This document shows positions 23,361 through 34,806 of a DNA stretch of 64,000 nt, piece after piece. A program made the position numbers and the translations under genes. Location: positions 2,108,001 through 2,172,000 of the forward strand of contig OY292275.1 of NCBI GenBank assembly GCA_958496175.1, written 5' to 3'. The notes under the pieces are model-generated. The model saw only the letters and a list, made by a program, of their open reading frames with translations, did not search any database and was not told where the DNA came from. How positions within the stretch are numbered: the first letter of the stretch is position 1; the number at the start of each line of letters is the position of its first letter. This DNA is from Sisyra terminalis (lineage: Eukaryota; Arthropoda; Insecta; Neuroptera; Sisyridae).

Positions 23361-24767
23361 AATGTTAACCAATGTTAGGTCACATTCTAGCACTCCATAT
23401 TTGCTCATTATTTCCTGACATAATTGGTGAACTTCCAACTGAATTTCCAAAAGTTCGATTCAATCGAGACTTCTGGTAAGGATTCGAGGGCGCCCTGAGC
23501 TTGAGGGCCCCGGGATACTGTCTTGCCTAGTCTCTAGGTAGCTAAGCCACTGCTTGTACTAATTTTTTGGCTAAGCAATATCCAGGAGCAAATTTGATGA
23601 TTAGCATATTTATGTTTATGGATTTCGGGTTAACCATAAAGTATTGGAGCCTTACGAATCATTGAAAATTCGTTCTAAAAAATATAGTTACTTTCATTTA
23701 TGGTTTTATACTAAGTTTTGGTCTTGGATTTTACTTCATGAGAATTATATTACTTTTCTTTTATGAATTGTTTCGTTTTGTTTGTATATTCATCTTTGTT
23801 AATGATTACAATGATTTTTCCTTTACCGGCCCCCTTGTGATATAAACGTTAATTTTGTGTAAATTTTCATTTTTATTACTAATGTTCAATTGATCTTGAT
23901 GGAATGGAGAATTAAAGTAGTTTCGCTTAAATTTGATTTTTCAATTCTCGTAACTCCTTTTTGTGATGATCGTGCTTCGTTCTGGAGGTCTTGTTCTGAT
24001 GATTGATTCTGATTTGGGTATATCTTGTAATATAGAGTTATTTTTGAATTTCGGTAAATTGAACTCTGAAATTTTTTTTAGCCATTAGAGAACAACCAAA
24101 TTACAATTAAAAATTCATTGTGGTTTGACCTAACTGGTTGATCTTTCGGAATTATATATAAGGAACATATATCCATAAAACAGCATTGCAACGAAAATCA
24201 TCATTGCATAAATTTCAAATTCTTTCATTTTGAAAGGATCACATATGGAAACCCTAGAAGAATATGATATATATAAAGCCCATAAACGAGATTCAACTAA
24301 ATCCTTAACGAAAAATTATTCAAAACCAACATCATAAACGAAATTTGTTTACAATTGATACAATAAACATTACCCAAAGGATTTAAGTCATACTACATAC
24401 ATAATTATTCGTTAATTCATTAATTGTGACTCGGAAATAATAAATACCTACAATATTAATCAATAATTTGATTCCCTTTTTTTATGTTCTTCTTATGTAA
24501 GACTATAAATTATGTAGACTAACGTATTTATGCGTAATATTCATTGCACCTGAACATATTAACGCATTGAAAATTTATAGCGCAAATATTTTCAGCATTA
24601 CATTATTGGTTAGATCTTTCAAAAGTTGGACATTTGTGCATTGTAATGCTAGATTTAACTAAAAAATAGGACAAATATTAAGTGATTTAGGGTAAAATAC
24701 TATTTAAACCGATAAAAACAATGCATTTTGGAGATCATCCTCATGGCCAACCATCCACGTGCAGTAA
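23361..24767. other. No recognisable feature
   Basis: Apparently single-copy in this window. A GC-richer patch at 23480-23520 (AGGGCGCCCTGAGCTTGAGG) is too short to judge. Confidence 0.35.
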
Positions 24768-25235
24768 TTTCCATGGAATTCCATCACTTAGTACAATTTA
24801 GTATTTTGTATAAAATTACTATATTGCAGGTTGCTTGGATTAAAATATTTGCAATTTTCCACTTCTTAAGTACTTATTTACCAATTTGGACCAAAATTAT
24901 TAAGTAAAACGAAATAAAACACCTAAAAAAATTACCCCAAAATAAAATGTGAAATATTAGCATTGGATACATAAATATTACCTGTTTTATATGTTATTAA
25001 ACTACAATAACGTGTTGTAAACCTTCTTTTATTAAATATGCATTAAAAACTGCATTTTCCAATAATTTTTTTCGTGAAAAACGAAAATTATTTAGAGATT
25101 TCACCTTAACCTATTTCATTGCAAATATCCACGTGGCGTTTGAAAGTTAACTAACCCTACTTTTGAAATATCCCTAAAAACATGGGAACATTACTATTTA
25201 CTGGATTGAACTTAGGGTGCTATGGAATCGAATGT
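24768..25235 (+). repeat. Interspersed repeat L, copy 2
   Basis: TTTCCATGGAATTCC, ACCAATTTGGACCAAAATTA, AATATTACCTG and CTAACCCTACTTTTGAAAT align in order with 12087-12500. The K end is diverged (ATGGGAACATTACTATTTAC). Confidence 0.55.
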
Positions 25236-25855
25236 TTAAATTATAATACCAAAGGTGGCACTAAATTCGTAAATTCACAATGAATATTGTATATAACGCA
25301 TTTTTATATGGAATAATGGAGGCCGACAATAAAAATCGATAATTATCGTTTATTTCAAGTATTTTTGTAATAACGATCATTATTAAGAGATTGCAAAAAT
25401 CATATACTTTAAATCGACACCTCATTTATTGGTATTGGTTAATTATGAGGTAAAAAAAATTTAGTTTAAATTTTTTTTTTTGGAAATAGTAGATATATGA
25501 GATTTCGGTAAACCAGAGGTCGCCAATTTCAGTCATCTTTAAGTCATCTTGCAGATGCATTTAGGGATATGTTATTTGCATATTAAGAACTGTTTTTTTT
25601 TTCTTCGATACCTGAATAACCTTAAATCGTCCCCAAAAAGTCTATATCGGCCGTTTTGGCGATCCCTAGATCTAAATAATTAATGTTTCACAAAAATGGA
25701 GGATTAAACAATTAAAATAGGAGAAATCAAAGTTTAGTCCAGAATGGATCCTCGAAATTGGTTAAAGCTTCTTAACTTTAAGCTCTAGTCGATAGCTTTA
25801 CAGTTTAAGAGCGACTATTTGGAATCCTGATTTTGTACAGGGAACACCAATTTAA

Positions 25856-26531
25856 GGGTGGATCACCGTCAGAAAAAAAAAATTTCGATATTTTTTTTCC
25901 ATAAATGTATTTCCATATAAGGTCCTGGAATAGCTGACTAATGTATTTTCACTGATAAAAATTGAATAAATTGATAACAACATAAAAAAATATCTTAAAA
26001 TTAACTTTTTAAAACTGGGAGAAAAGATTTCTCAGAAACTATCCGACAGATTGACTTGAAACTGGAGAGTGTTATAGTTCAACACGTCTTCTTGGTACTG
26101 AACCTCTGAAATTGGCCAAACCTCCCCCACCCTCAAAGTGGGAGAGTGGGAAAGGTCCAAAAAAAGGTCGTTTTTTTAACTTTTTTTTCAAAGTCGCACC
26201 ATTTTGTGAATTTTCAATTTTTTTTCGGATTTTCGAGGTTCGATACCAAGAAGACGCATTACCAAAACTTACATTCTTTGGAAAATCATGATCCGACTTC
26301 CGGTTTCCGAGAAAAATTGTCTCTCGTTTGCCTCCTCATTTTTGGGGACCCTTTTTCAAAGCGCTGTAAAAGAGGGAGGGTGGAGGAGACATATCGGGGC
26401 AAATAAAAAAAAATAGTTCAAAACTTCAACTTTTACATGCTGAAGACCGTTTTTTAATATCTCTAAAAAAGAAAAAATGGCAGCAGTTTTAAAAAAGTCA
26501 TTTTTTTTTACGTTCTGACGGTGATCCACCC
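25856..26531 (+). mobile_element. TTAA-flanked element I, copy 1
   Basis: The ends GGGTGGATCACCGTCAGAA and TTCTGACGGTGATCCACCC are perfect 19-bp inverted repeats, each bordered outside by TTAA (25852-25855 and 26532-26535). TTAA target choice is the hallmark of piggyBac-type transposases, although the GGG start is not typical. The 676-bp interior has weaker internal inverted symmetry (CACGTCTTCTTGGTACTGAA against TTCGATACCAAGAAGACG). Copy 2 at 61506-62199 confirms the boundaries. Confidence 0.85.
26146..26406 (+). other. Reading frame conserved between the two copies of element I
   Basis: The 86-codon frame starts MGKVQKKVVFLTFF and includes KTHYQNLHS, ENHDPTSGFRE and CLLIFGDPFSKRCKRG. Element I copy 2 encodes the aligned frame at 61806-62132. 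Similarity follows from shared DNA and does not by itself show protein selection. No domain is recognised. The DNA under it is part of the imperfect inverted repeat, so this may be chance. Confidence 0.25.
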
Positions 26532-26535
26532 TTAA

Positions 26536-27068
26536 ATATAAAATTCGTCATTAAAACGCAACCTAAATGCTTGAGGTTCTAAAAATGTTATTATTAGATA
26601 ACTTAGAGGTGGTACCAATATTTATTTGAAGACACATGATATTTCCCTTGAAATTAGAAAGAAAAGGAAAATTTTATTTTCAAAGAAAACTTCTCATGAT
26701 TTTCTTTTCAACATTAACATATCTCAATTCCAATATAATACACAGTTTATATTTATATTTATTTTTTTCTATGAAATCCTCAAATCCTTTTTACAATCCA
26801 ATCATGTCGCGATTCAATTTCATTCTGTGTAAAACAATACAAAGCAAATATTTTTGTTTTCATGTTAAACAGCTGTTATAAAACCAATTCAAAATGATTG
26901 AGGAACTGCGTGATAAAACTTCCTATAAGAAATCACATCACAAACACTACTAAATCAATATTATGTTCCATCCATTATGAATGTGTCACCAAACAAATTA
27001 TCAAAAATACATTAATTATATTATCAAAAAAAAAAATTTCCAACTTGTTAAATATCTTCAACAATGAA
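26536..27068. other. No recognisable feature
   Basis: AT-rich sequence. Two overlapping open frames of 68 and 81 codons (26626-26881) show low-complexity composition only. Confidence 0.35.
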
Positions 27069-27990
27069 ATAATAGTGGTTCATCTAATTTAGCAAATCTT
27101 CAAACCTTTGTAAACTAGATTATTTAAAAAACTAATAGTAGAACTCTATCGAGTAACGCGATTTGGATTGAGTCATGTTGGAGTGAATAAGTCCGAAAAT
27201 GGCGGGAATTTTTTTGCACGGGTTTTTTTTGGCAAAAATCAGTTCAAAAGTAATCAGAATCAATAATGAACTCTTACAATGTCAAGAGTGGACATAAATA
27301 ATAATGGTTCATCTAATTTAGCAAATCTTCAAACCTTTGAAAACTAGATTATTTAAAAACTTAATTCTAAAACTCTATTGAGTAACGCGATATGGATTGA
27401 GTCATATTGGAGTGAATAAGTCCGAAAATGGCGGAAATTCTTATACACGTGTTTTTTTTTTGACAAAAATCAGTTCAAAAGTAAACAGAATCAATAATGA
27501 ACTCTTGTAATGTCAAGAGTGGACATAAATAATAATGGTTCATCTAATTTAGCAAATCTTCAAACCTTTGTAAACTAGATTATTTAAAAAACTAGTTGTA
27601 GAACTCTATCGAGCAACGCGATTTGGATTGAGTCATGTTGTAGTGAATAAGTCCGAAAATGGCGGAAATTCGTAAACACGTGTTTTTTTTTTTGGAAAAA
27701 ATCAGTTCAAAAGTAATCAGAATCAATAATGAACTCTTACAATGTCAAGAGTTGACATAAATAATGGTTCATCTAATTTAGCAAATCTTCAAACCTTTGT
27801 ACACTAGATTATTTAAAAACTTAATTCTAGAACTCTATTGAGTAACGCGATATGGATCGAGTCATGTTGGAGTGAATAACTCCGAAAATGGCGGAAATTC
27901 TTATACACGTGTTTTTTTTATTGGCAAAAATTAGTTCAAAAGTAATCAGAATCAATAATGAACTCTTACAATGTCAGTGGACATAAACGT
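27069..27990 (+). repeat. Satellite-like array: four ~230-bp units in ABAB order
   Basis: GGTTCATCTAATTTAGC starts at 27077, 27306, 27537 and 27766, giving periods of 229, 231 and 229. Units 1 and 3 share CTATCGAG and GCGATTTGGATTG. Units 2 and 4 share AAAACTTAATTCTA, CTATTGAG, GCGATATGGAT and TTCTTATACACG. The array is therefore a duplicated dimer of about 460 bp. The last unit has a 4-base loss (ATGTCAGTGGACATAAA). Each unit carries GTCCGAAAATGGCGG (CTCC in unit 4). No transcript or ribozyme motif was found. Confidence 0.9.
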
Positions 27991-28972
27991 AAGTTTCTTG
28001 ACCTTTTGCAATCATCGCCGTTCCATTCAGCCTTTCATTACTTATTGAAACCCTTTGCGACTATAAACATTTCCCAGCGACGTTTATAAATGGGAAAAAC
28101 ACACTCACACAAATTTCCCATGAAAACTTAGTGGAAAATAGTTTATAATTATTATTTTCTTATACAGTTTCATCGAAAACTTTCGTAATTTCGACATAAA
28201 TAATCGTTCGATCTTATGCAGCCGGAGTTTATTGAAGAAAATGAATAATTTAGTTGATCGTCAAAGTTAAACTCGAATGAAATACACAATTGCATATAGA
28301 GTTGCAGAGAGAAAAGGATTATTGCATAGAAACTGCAGCGATCTAAAGTTTAATCACATCCCATTTCATCATAATTAGACTTGGAGTATTTCAATTTAAA
28401 CAATTATCGTTAGATTTGTTTGTTGAAAGTTTAAATGAATTCCAGCTGTGGAAAGTCATTTAATAAAATGCAACAATTCGATGCAATTGGAAAAGTGATT
28501 TTTGCTAAACGATTGATTAGCGTTTTGTGGTTTGCATTGCTTTGGGGAAGCTTATGAAAGCTCCGCAGAGTATCATAATGTGTGTGTGTATGTTTGCATT
28601 GTTGACATGTGTGCAATGCATTGAATGACTTTGAGGTTGATGCATAGAGAGTTTTCTTACGAAAGAACTTTGTTTACACTTGAAATGTCGTCGTCTGTTG
28701 GTAAACTGTTCAAATAACTCATGACATACCTACGGAGTACAACTCTCGGCATTCCGTTTATTCATTGTACCATGTCGGTAAAGTCGAGCAGAAAAAATTA
28801 TTGTTATCGGCATAAAACAATTATTGTGATTTCGCGGGAATTTTCAAAGAAGGAAAATCCTCTTTTTTTTTTTTGAAACGTCCAATTGATGTTCCAAAGT
28901 TCAAAGTTCTCGAAACATTTCAACTTTAATTTGTAGACTTTTCATTATGTACAATCGGACGTCGGTTTTTCG
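27991..28972. other. No recognisable gene
   Basis: Mixed-composition single-copy sequence. The minus frame at 28431-28616 has no recognised domain and overlaps a short (TG)n run. Confidence 0.35.
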
Positions 28973-29126
28973 CAAGGTTTATAAATTACACAGGTCGCTC
29001 CATTAGAAAAAAACAATGACGTCATACGAAGAATTTTGAAATTTGAATCAGTCTGAAGATATGTACGAATTTCTTCTGGAAACGTCACGTAGCGCATGAG
29101 GTCACCTGTGTATTATATAAACCTTG
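28973..29126 (+). mobile_element. MITE-like element C, copy 2
   Basis: This is the cleanest copy. CAAGGTTTATAAATTACACA is matched by the inverse of GTGTATTATATAAACCTTG over 154 bp. It contains ATGACGTCAT, GAATCAGTCTGAAGATATG and GAAACGTCACGTAG. It lies immediately left of the tandem array at 29150-30035. No target duplication is visible. Confidence 0.8.
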
Positions 29127-29149
29127 GGTTTCTCGAAGATCTTTCCTCT

Positions 29150-30035
29150 TGTATTTCATTAGGATACATTTTGATGGTATTTGTGGTGGACTTCTTGTTT
29201 CCGGAAGATCGCTCGTATAAGAAATTTTGTTAGAGGTAAAAACACCAATGGAGTTTTAGAAGTCGTTTATCGCAAATATCAAGTTTACGAAGTTTCCCGA
29301 AATACTTGGAAATAAACGTGGACATCGTCTTCTAGAGTTTTTCTATTATTTTCATAAAATTTCGAGTATAACTTTCATAAGGTTCCCCGACGTATCTGGA
29401 GGTAGACGTGGACATCGTCTTCTGGAGTTTATTCCAAATTTCTTACAGATTAAGGTCATAAACACACCGATGGAGGTTTAATAGTCGCTACTTGCGAATA
29501 TCAAGTTTACGAGGTTCTCCAATGTATCTGAGGACGAACGTAGACGTCGTCTTCAAGAGTTTATAAAATATTTTCGTAAAATAACCAGTATAAAACCCAC
29601 AAGTTTCCCCGACGTACTTGGAGGCATGTGTGGACATTATCTTCTCGAGGTTATTTCAAATTTCGAACAAAAATTATTCGAAAAAGAAATGTTAGGTCTT
29701 TTAAAATTTTTTGAAATTGCACACATTTGATTGATGAGTTTTTCCGACGTACTTGGTGTTAGACGTGGACGTTGTCTTCTGGACTTTATACGATTTAATC
29801 AATAAGTTACAATTATAAGCACCCTGAAGTTTCCTGACGCACTTAGAGGTAGACGTGAACATCGTCTTCTAGAGCTTTTTCAATCTATTCGTAAAATAAG
29901 GATGAAAACCACACAAGGGTAGGAATTTTTAATCGCTGATTACAAGTACAATATTCATATGACTCTTCGACGTATCTTGTGGTTGGACGTGGACGTCATC
30001 TTCTGGAGTCTTATGAAGATTTTAAGCCAAATTAT
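29150..30035 (+). repeat. Degenerate tandem array with alternating 90/133-bp spacing
   Basis: The motif (ACGTGGACATCGTCTTCTGG and variants) begins at about 29184, 29317, 29407, 29539, 29629, 29764, 29853 and 29988. Spacings are 133, 90, 132, 90, 135, 89 and 135. The true period is therefore about 223 bp with two related halves. GTTTCCCCGACGTACTTGGA precedes most copies, and a second landmark (GCGAATATCAAGTTTACGA) marks alternate halves. It has no open frame through the array, so it reads as an old minisatellite. Confidence 0.8.
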
Positions 30036-32379
30036 TAAGCAATAATTATTTAGGGCTTTTCGGAGTTACTAATCACGAATATGATGATAGAGCCCTATTA
30101 AATATTACATTTCTATTTATGAATTTTTCAAAGTAATTTTCTTCAAATTAATTAAAAAAATCATAAGGATATCCACTGGGAAATGCTGTTCTTTGTGCAG
30201 CAACAACAAACAAAAGAATGATAAGAAATAATTCGTAAGATTTAGCTGCTGGATTACTAATTTTAAGTAGATGTCAAGCCAAATTGGTCACTAAATCCAT
30301 GAGAATACATTTTGAAACCATTGGAATATTTTGGATTCTCCCATATGCAGATATGGTTAGACAAAAGAATGAAATTTTTCCAAACATTCGATTGGAATGC
30401 AAAAGTCACCAGGATGGAGACCAAAAGATCTAGGAGTCTTCGATCATAGTACTGAACTATACAGATAGCCCCCCCCCCCTTGTTCGCTGATTACTGAAAT
30501 TTACACAATAGGTGAAGAAGGGGTTCAGGGAACTCAAAATCCCGAAATGTTTAGACTCTTGAGGGAGTCTCATAACTCTCATATAAGTTATTAGCAACCT
30601 CAGTAAATTAAATGATTTCAAGTCATGAAGATGGGATTCTTAAACTTAATGGGTCCAGTATTTCCCTTTCCAAAATTTGGCTCATTTTGTACATGAAGAC
30701 TTTATTCGTCACCTCTAACTTATACACTATAAGTATGCATTTTTGGGCTGCACAAATGCATCCATCTATTTGTATAGAATGAAAAGTTTGGCCAATTTTT
30801 TGGCTTTTTTTTGTACAAAAGAATAAAAATTGCAGGCAAAAGTTCAAAGTTTCCAAAATTTAAAGGGGCATAAAATCTTTTTCAATTGAAATCACTTTAA
30901 GACGCGAATTTTTCGGTGAATCTCACCGACACGCAAGGCATCATCAAATATTAACTTCTCTATTAGGCGTAAACACAAAACGCAGATTAATTATTCAACC
31001 CCCATCTTGGCCCCACAAAAGCACCACAACTATTAATTTCCGTGCGTCAAGTTTCCCCGCATGTGTTCTTCCTCCTCGACAAATTTGGTCATTTCACGTG
31101 CACCAAAGTGGCCCCATGCCGAAATATATTTCCCCCGCAATCATCCCCACATATCTAAATCTCAATTTTCGGTAGGTATATTGATTAAAAAAGAAAAATT
31201 CCTACCACTAATAACGTTATCTTTATCACACCGAACCCCACCACATTAAAGGGTCGTAAAAAAATCGTTGCTCGTTTCATCGCACAACGTTCACCGTAAA
31301 TTGTTAATATTTAAAGATCGTGTAGCGTTTAATTTTAAAAGTCCATTCCACCCCCGATTCAACCCCCGTTTTTTGTCCGCCTGACAAAAGTGATGACTGC
31401 GCAGAACTGTGTGATAAAATAAAATCACTCATCCCCATTTGCAATTAGGCGAGGCATGAGTCGACATTCACCCCCGTTCAATTTACAGTGGTTTTTTTAA
31501 GGGTTGAAAAACTATCGATTTAAACGCTTTGACTGATTGATTAGTTTTGCTTCGGTAGAATCAATTGCGAGTTAATTAACTGATTATTGCTAGCTTCAAG
31601 TCAATGGGGTGCCTAATAATTTTCATTAAACTTTCATATGTTCATTATGAATATAATGGAGGAATTCAAGGGTTAGTTACTTTTAATGAATCATTTAATG
31701 ATTGACTTTCGATTTAAAATCGTTTTTAATCGATAAAAACCAGGAAATTAAAGTTGGTAGTTTTCGAAAATTACATAATCAATCAAAATTCTGAACTTAA
31801 TTGCGATGTTATTCCATCGGACTATTTCTTGTACGGAGATAAGTATAAGCTCTAAATGAACAATCTAGAAAAATTTTCAAAAAAAAGCTATTACTCTGTA
31901 TCCTCTTCATTTATTATAAGCAAATTGTACTAGACTGTAACAAAATGGTGGCAATTACAAAATTTATAATTTAATTGAATTTAAAAAACGAAAACTTTTA
32001 AAGTTAAATGTTTGACTTTTTCATAGTCGTTTTTGCTTGCTCTTAAACATCCATTTATTAGCTCTTTTGTTAAAGTTAATAAGATGTTGTGCATAATATA
32101 TGCAACAATGTGCAACACTCGAAGGATTATACTATTAACGTAAGAATATATATATATATGTGAAAGTAAATCGCTTTACAACAGACGTTTAGGGAGCTTT
32201 ATACCACGAATCATTGTAGACTTGGATGCGGTGCATACAAGTGCAACTGCACTACTTACATTTATCGACTTGTCGATAGAAATTATCGCAAATATAGTAA
32301 TTTGGTACTCTTAACAATAAACTTCGTTTCCTTCTACTAAAATAATTTCTTTTTCGTTATAAACCTAACAAAAATTTAA
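30036..32379. other. No recognisable gene; relatively GC-rich patches
   Basis: The stretch 30990-31500 is less AT-rich (GTGCGTCAAGTTTCCCCGC; GTGATGACTGCGCAGAACTG) and holds an unrecognised 62-codon frame at 31061-31249. It could be conserved non-coding or regulatory DNA, but nothing in it identifies a function. Minor features: homopolymer C run at 30471-30479 and (TA)n at 32149-32160. Confidence 0.35.
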
Positions 32380-33390
32380 AACGAACCCAAAACTTTTTCC
32401 ATCATCTTTTCATAAAAACATTCTTTCAATTTTCTATCCTCCAAATTGAATTTGACATCATTTTCCAAGCATCTAATTTTCAATGTTGATGCAATAATGT
32501 AAAATGTAAACTTTTTAAAAGTTTCCTTCACGAAAAATTGTAAACTTTTATGAAAATATCATCTAAAATTGAATCATAAACCTATTTTTTTATCTCATTT
32601 ATTGTCAATTAATTTCGAAATTTTTTATCTTAGAATTAACGAAATGATGAATTTGTTGCATGTAATTGGAAATAAATTTAAATTCCTATCGAATTTTTCC
32701 GTTTTTCTTTTGGAGATGGAATTAACGAAAGTGGATATTAAAGGAAATTTTCACGTAGATATTTTCAAATAGAGCCGTAAGGTGTAATTAAGTGTTTCAA
32801 ATGTACTGCAATCTTCAAATATTTGAAGTGAAGAAATTGCAACAATTTCAACGAGAAATATCACGAAAATTCGAAAATAAAACAAGAATTGAAAGAATTT
32901 GAGTGCTTTATTGCTGGGGATTTTCTTTGAAAATCAGAAAGAATACAATTACTGGTGCAACAATGGCTTAGATATCTATAAATTAAAGTACTAGAAACTA
33001 GGAAACTAAATATAAATTCTTATTGAGTATTAACAATTTTTTAAAGTATTGTCCCTCATATATTAATTTTAAATGCATAATTGAAGTTTAAAACATTACT
33101 TTTGATGCCATTTCCAATGACATTATTCCTACTGGGTCTCAATATCTATTAAAACTATCAAATTTAAAGGAATTATCCGAAATTAAGGATTTTAATTTTC
33201 AGTCATTTTCTGTGTATATAAAACTACATATCATAGAACATTTAACTCCAAATTATGCATTTTATAATGACTTAAACATTATCTTTGATGATCTTGGATA
33301 TCCCAATGTATTAATGCAGACTTCATAGCGCCCTAAATCTTTTGCGGTAGTATTCCTATATTTTCTGGGATATTCCTCTAGTACGGGCAC
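32380..33390 (+). repeat. Segmental copy X1
   Basis: It aligns collinearly with 52370-54290: CATCTTTTCATAAAAACATT, TCTAATTTTCAATGTTGATG, GTAAACTTTTTAAAAGTTTC, GGGGATTTTCTTTGAAAATC, TAAAGTACTAGAAACT and an inverted L/K end (CTTTTGCGGTAGTATTCC ... CCTCTAGTACGGGCAC). Divergence is substantial, so the duplication is old. The 67-codon frame at 32569-32772 is not preserved in X2. Confidence 0.65.
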
Positions 33391-34414
33391 TAGGGTGATT
33401 TTTTTTTGTTTTTTTTTTTTTACTTTCTTTAGTCCCATCGTGAAATTTTGTTGGAAATATCAAAAAAAAAAAAATTCCCTGAAAGTTTGAACCCTTAATA
33501 TTAATTTTAAGTCCTCGACCAAGACGTGTAAAGATTTCCCATTGAAAATACACGGAAACTCTGATTTTTTATTTTTAAATTTCTATACCTCAGCGGCATT
33601 TCATGGGATCACTTTTACCGACGATGGTTTTTTCTCAGAATTAAACGCTCTACAAAAGTGCCCATTGCGACAAAGTCGTAATTCACACCGGTGAGGTATT
33701 GCGGGCCACTGAACCTGATTTTTCCATAAAATTCGCGTTTTTTTTTGCATTTATCTCGTAAATAACAAGAGCTACGGAAAAATTATAAATGAAAAACTTG
33801 TAGAAAATTTGATTTTCTACAAAAAAGTTTCTGTTGACCAAATCGCGAAGATTGATATTACACGAGATATTAAGCCTTGAATTGTTTTTTCTGTGAAATT
33901 TTTACCGATCATTGATTTAAACTTATTAAAATATTATTTAGAAAAATCAATTCAAGCCTTAATATCTCGTTTAATATTGATCTTCGCGATTTGGTCTACA
34001 GGACCTTTTTTGTAGGAAATCAAATTTTCTACAAGTTTTTTATTTATAATTTTTCCGTAGCTGTTATTTACGAGATAAATGCAAAAAAAAATGCGAATTT
34101 TATGGAAAAATCAGGTTCAGTGGCCCGTACTACCTCACCGGTGTGAGTTACGACTTTGTCGCAATGAGCACTTTTGTAGAGCGTTTAATTCTGAGAAAAA
34201 ATCATCTTCGGTAAAAGCGATCCCATGAAATGCCGCTAAGATATAGAAATTTAAAAATAAAAAAGCAGAGTTTCCATGTATTTTCAATGGGAAATCTTTA
34301 CACGTCTTGGTCGAGGACTTAAAATTAATATTAAGGGCTCAAACTTTTAGAGAATTTTTTTTTTGGTATTTCCAACAAAAATTCACGATGGGACCAAAAA
34401 AAAAAATCACCCTA
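33391..34414 (+). mobile_element. Foldback element G, copy 1 (1.02-kb hairpin)
   Basis: The ends TAGGGTGATTTTTTTT and AAAAAATCACCCTA enclose two inverted arms of about 490 bp around a loop near 33900-33940. Modules in order are CCTTAATATTAATTTTAAG, CGACCAAGACGTGTAAAG, CTCAGCGGCATTTCATGGG, GCGACAAAGTCGTAATTCAC, GGTTCAGTGGCC-type sequence, CGCGAAGATTGATATTA and GATATTAAGCCTTGAAT. It is inserted into the L end of X1. Only TA is a plausible target duplication (mariner-like). Confidence 0.85.
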
Positions 34415-34577
34415 GTGCTCATGTAGAAGCATAAATTATATTTTTTTCGTGATTGTCATTTTCAGAGAATACATGAAAAAAAAATATTTCATTTGTTTTT
34501 TGGATTTTTTTTTGTATAATTTTTTTTTTCTAAAAATTTCAAAAAAATATTTGGTATACTCGGTAAAATAATCTAAA

Positions 34578-34806
34578 GCCTCGCGTTGATTTCACTTGTC
34601 TAGCTTAATTAATTTTTGAGATATATAACTTTGAAAAATAGCCATGCGGGGTGGGGGCATTTTTACCCATATCTTAAGGGTAAAGAGGAATTTGGTCGCG
34701 AAAAGTATATAAAATGTGTTTGTATATGAAGCCGATATTTTAACATAAGTTTCGATATAAGTTCCTATTTAGGGGCCAACTAGCCATGTGGATCCTGCTA
34801 GACCCT
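34578..34806 (-). repeat. Dispersed repeat Q, copy 2
   Basis: Inverse of 23107-23360: TATATAACTTTGAAAAATAG, AAAATGTGTTTGTATAT, ATATTTTAACATAAGTTTCG and CATGTGGATCCTGCTAGACC. No ends were defined. Confidence 0.6.

Noticed and set aside
27069..27990. CRISPR-like array
   Set aside because: Units are contiguous ~230-bp repeats without unique spacers in a eukaryotic context.
29150..30035. Protein-coding tandem repeat
   Set aside because: Unit lengths are not multiples of three and stops occur in all frames.
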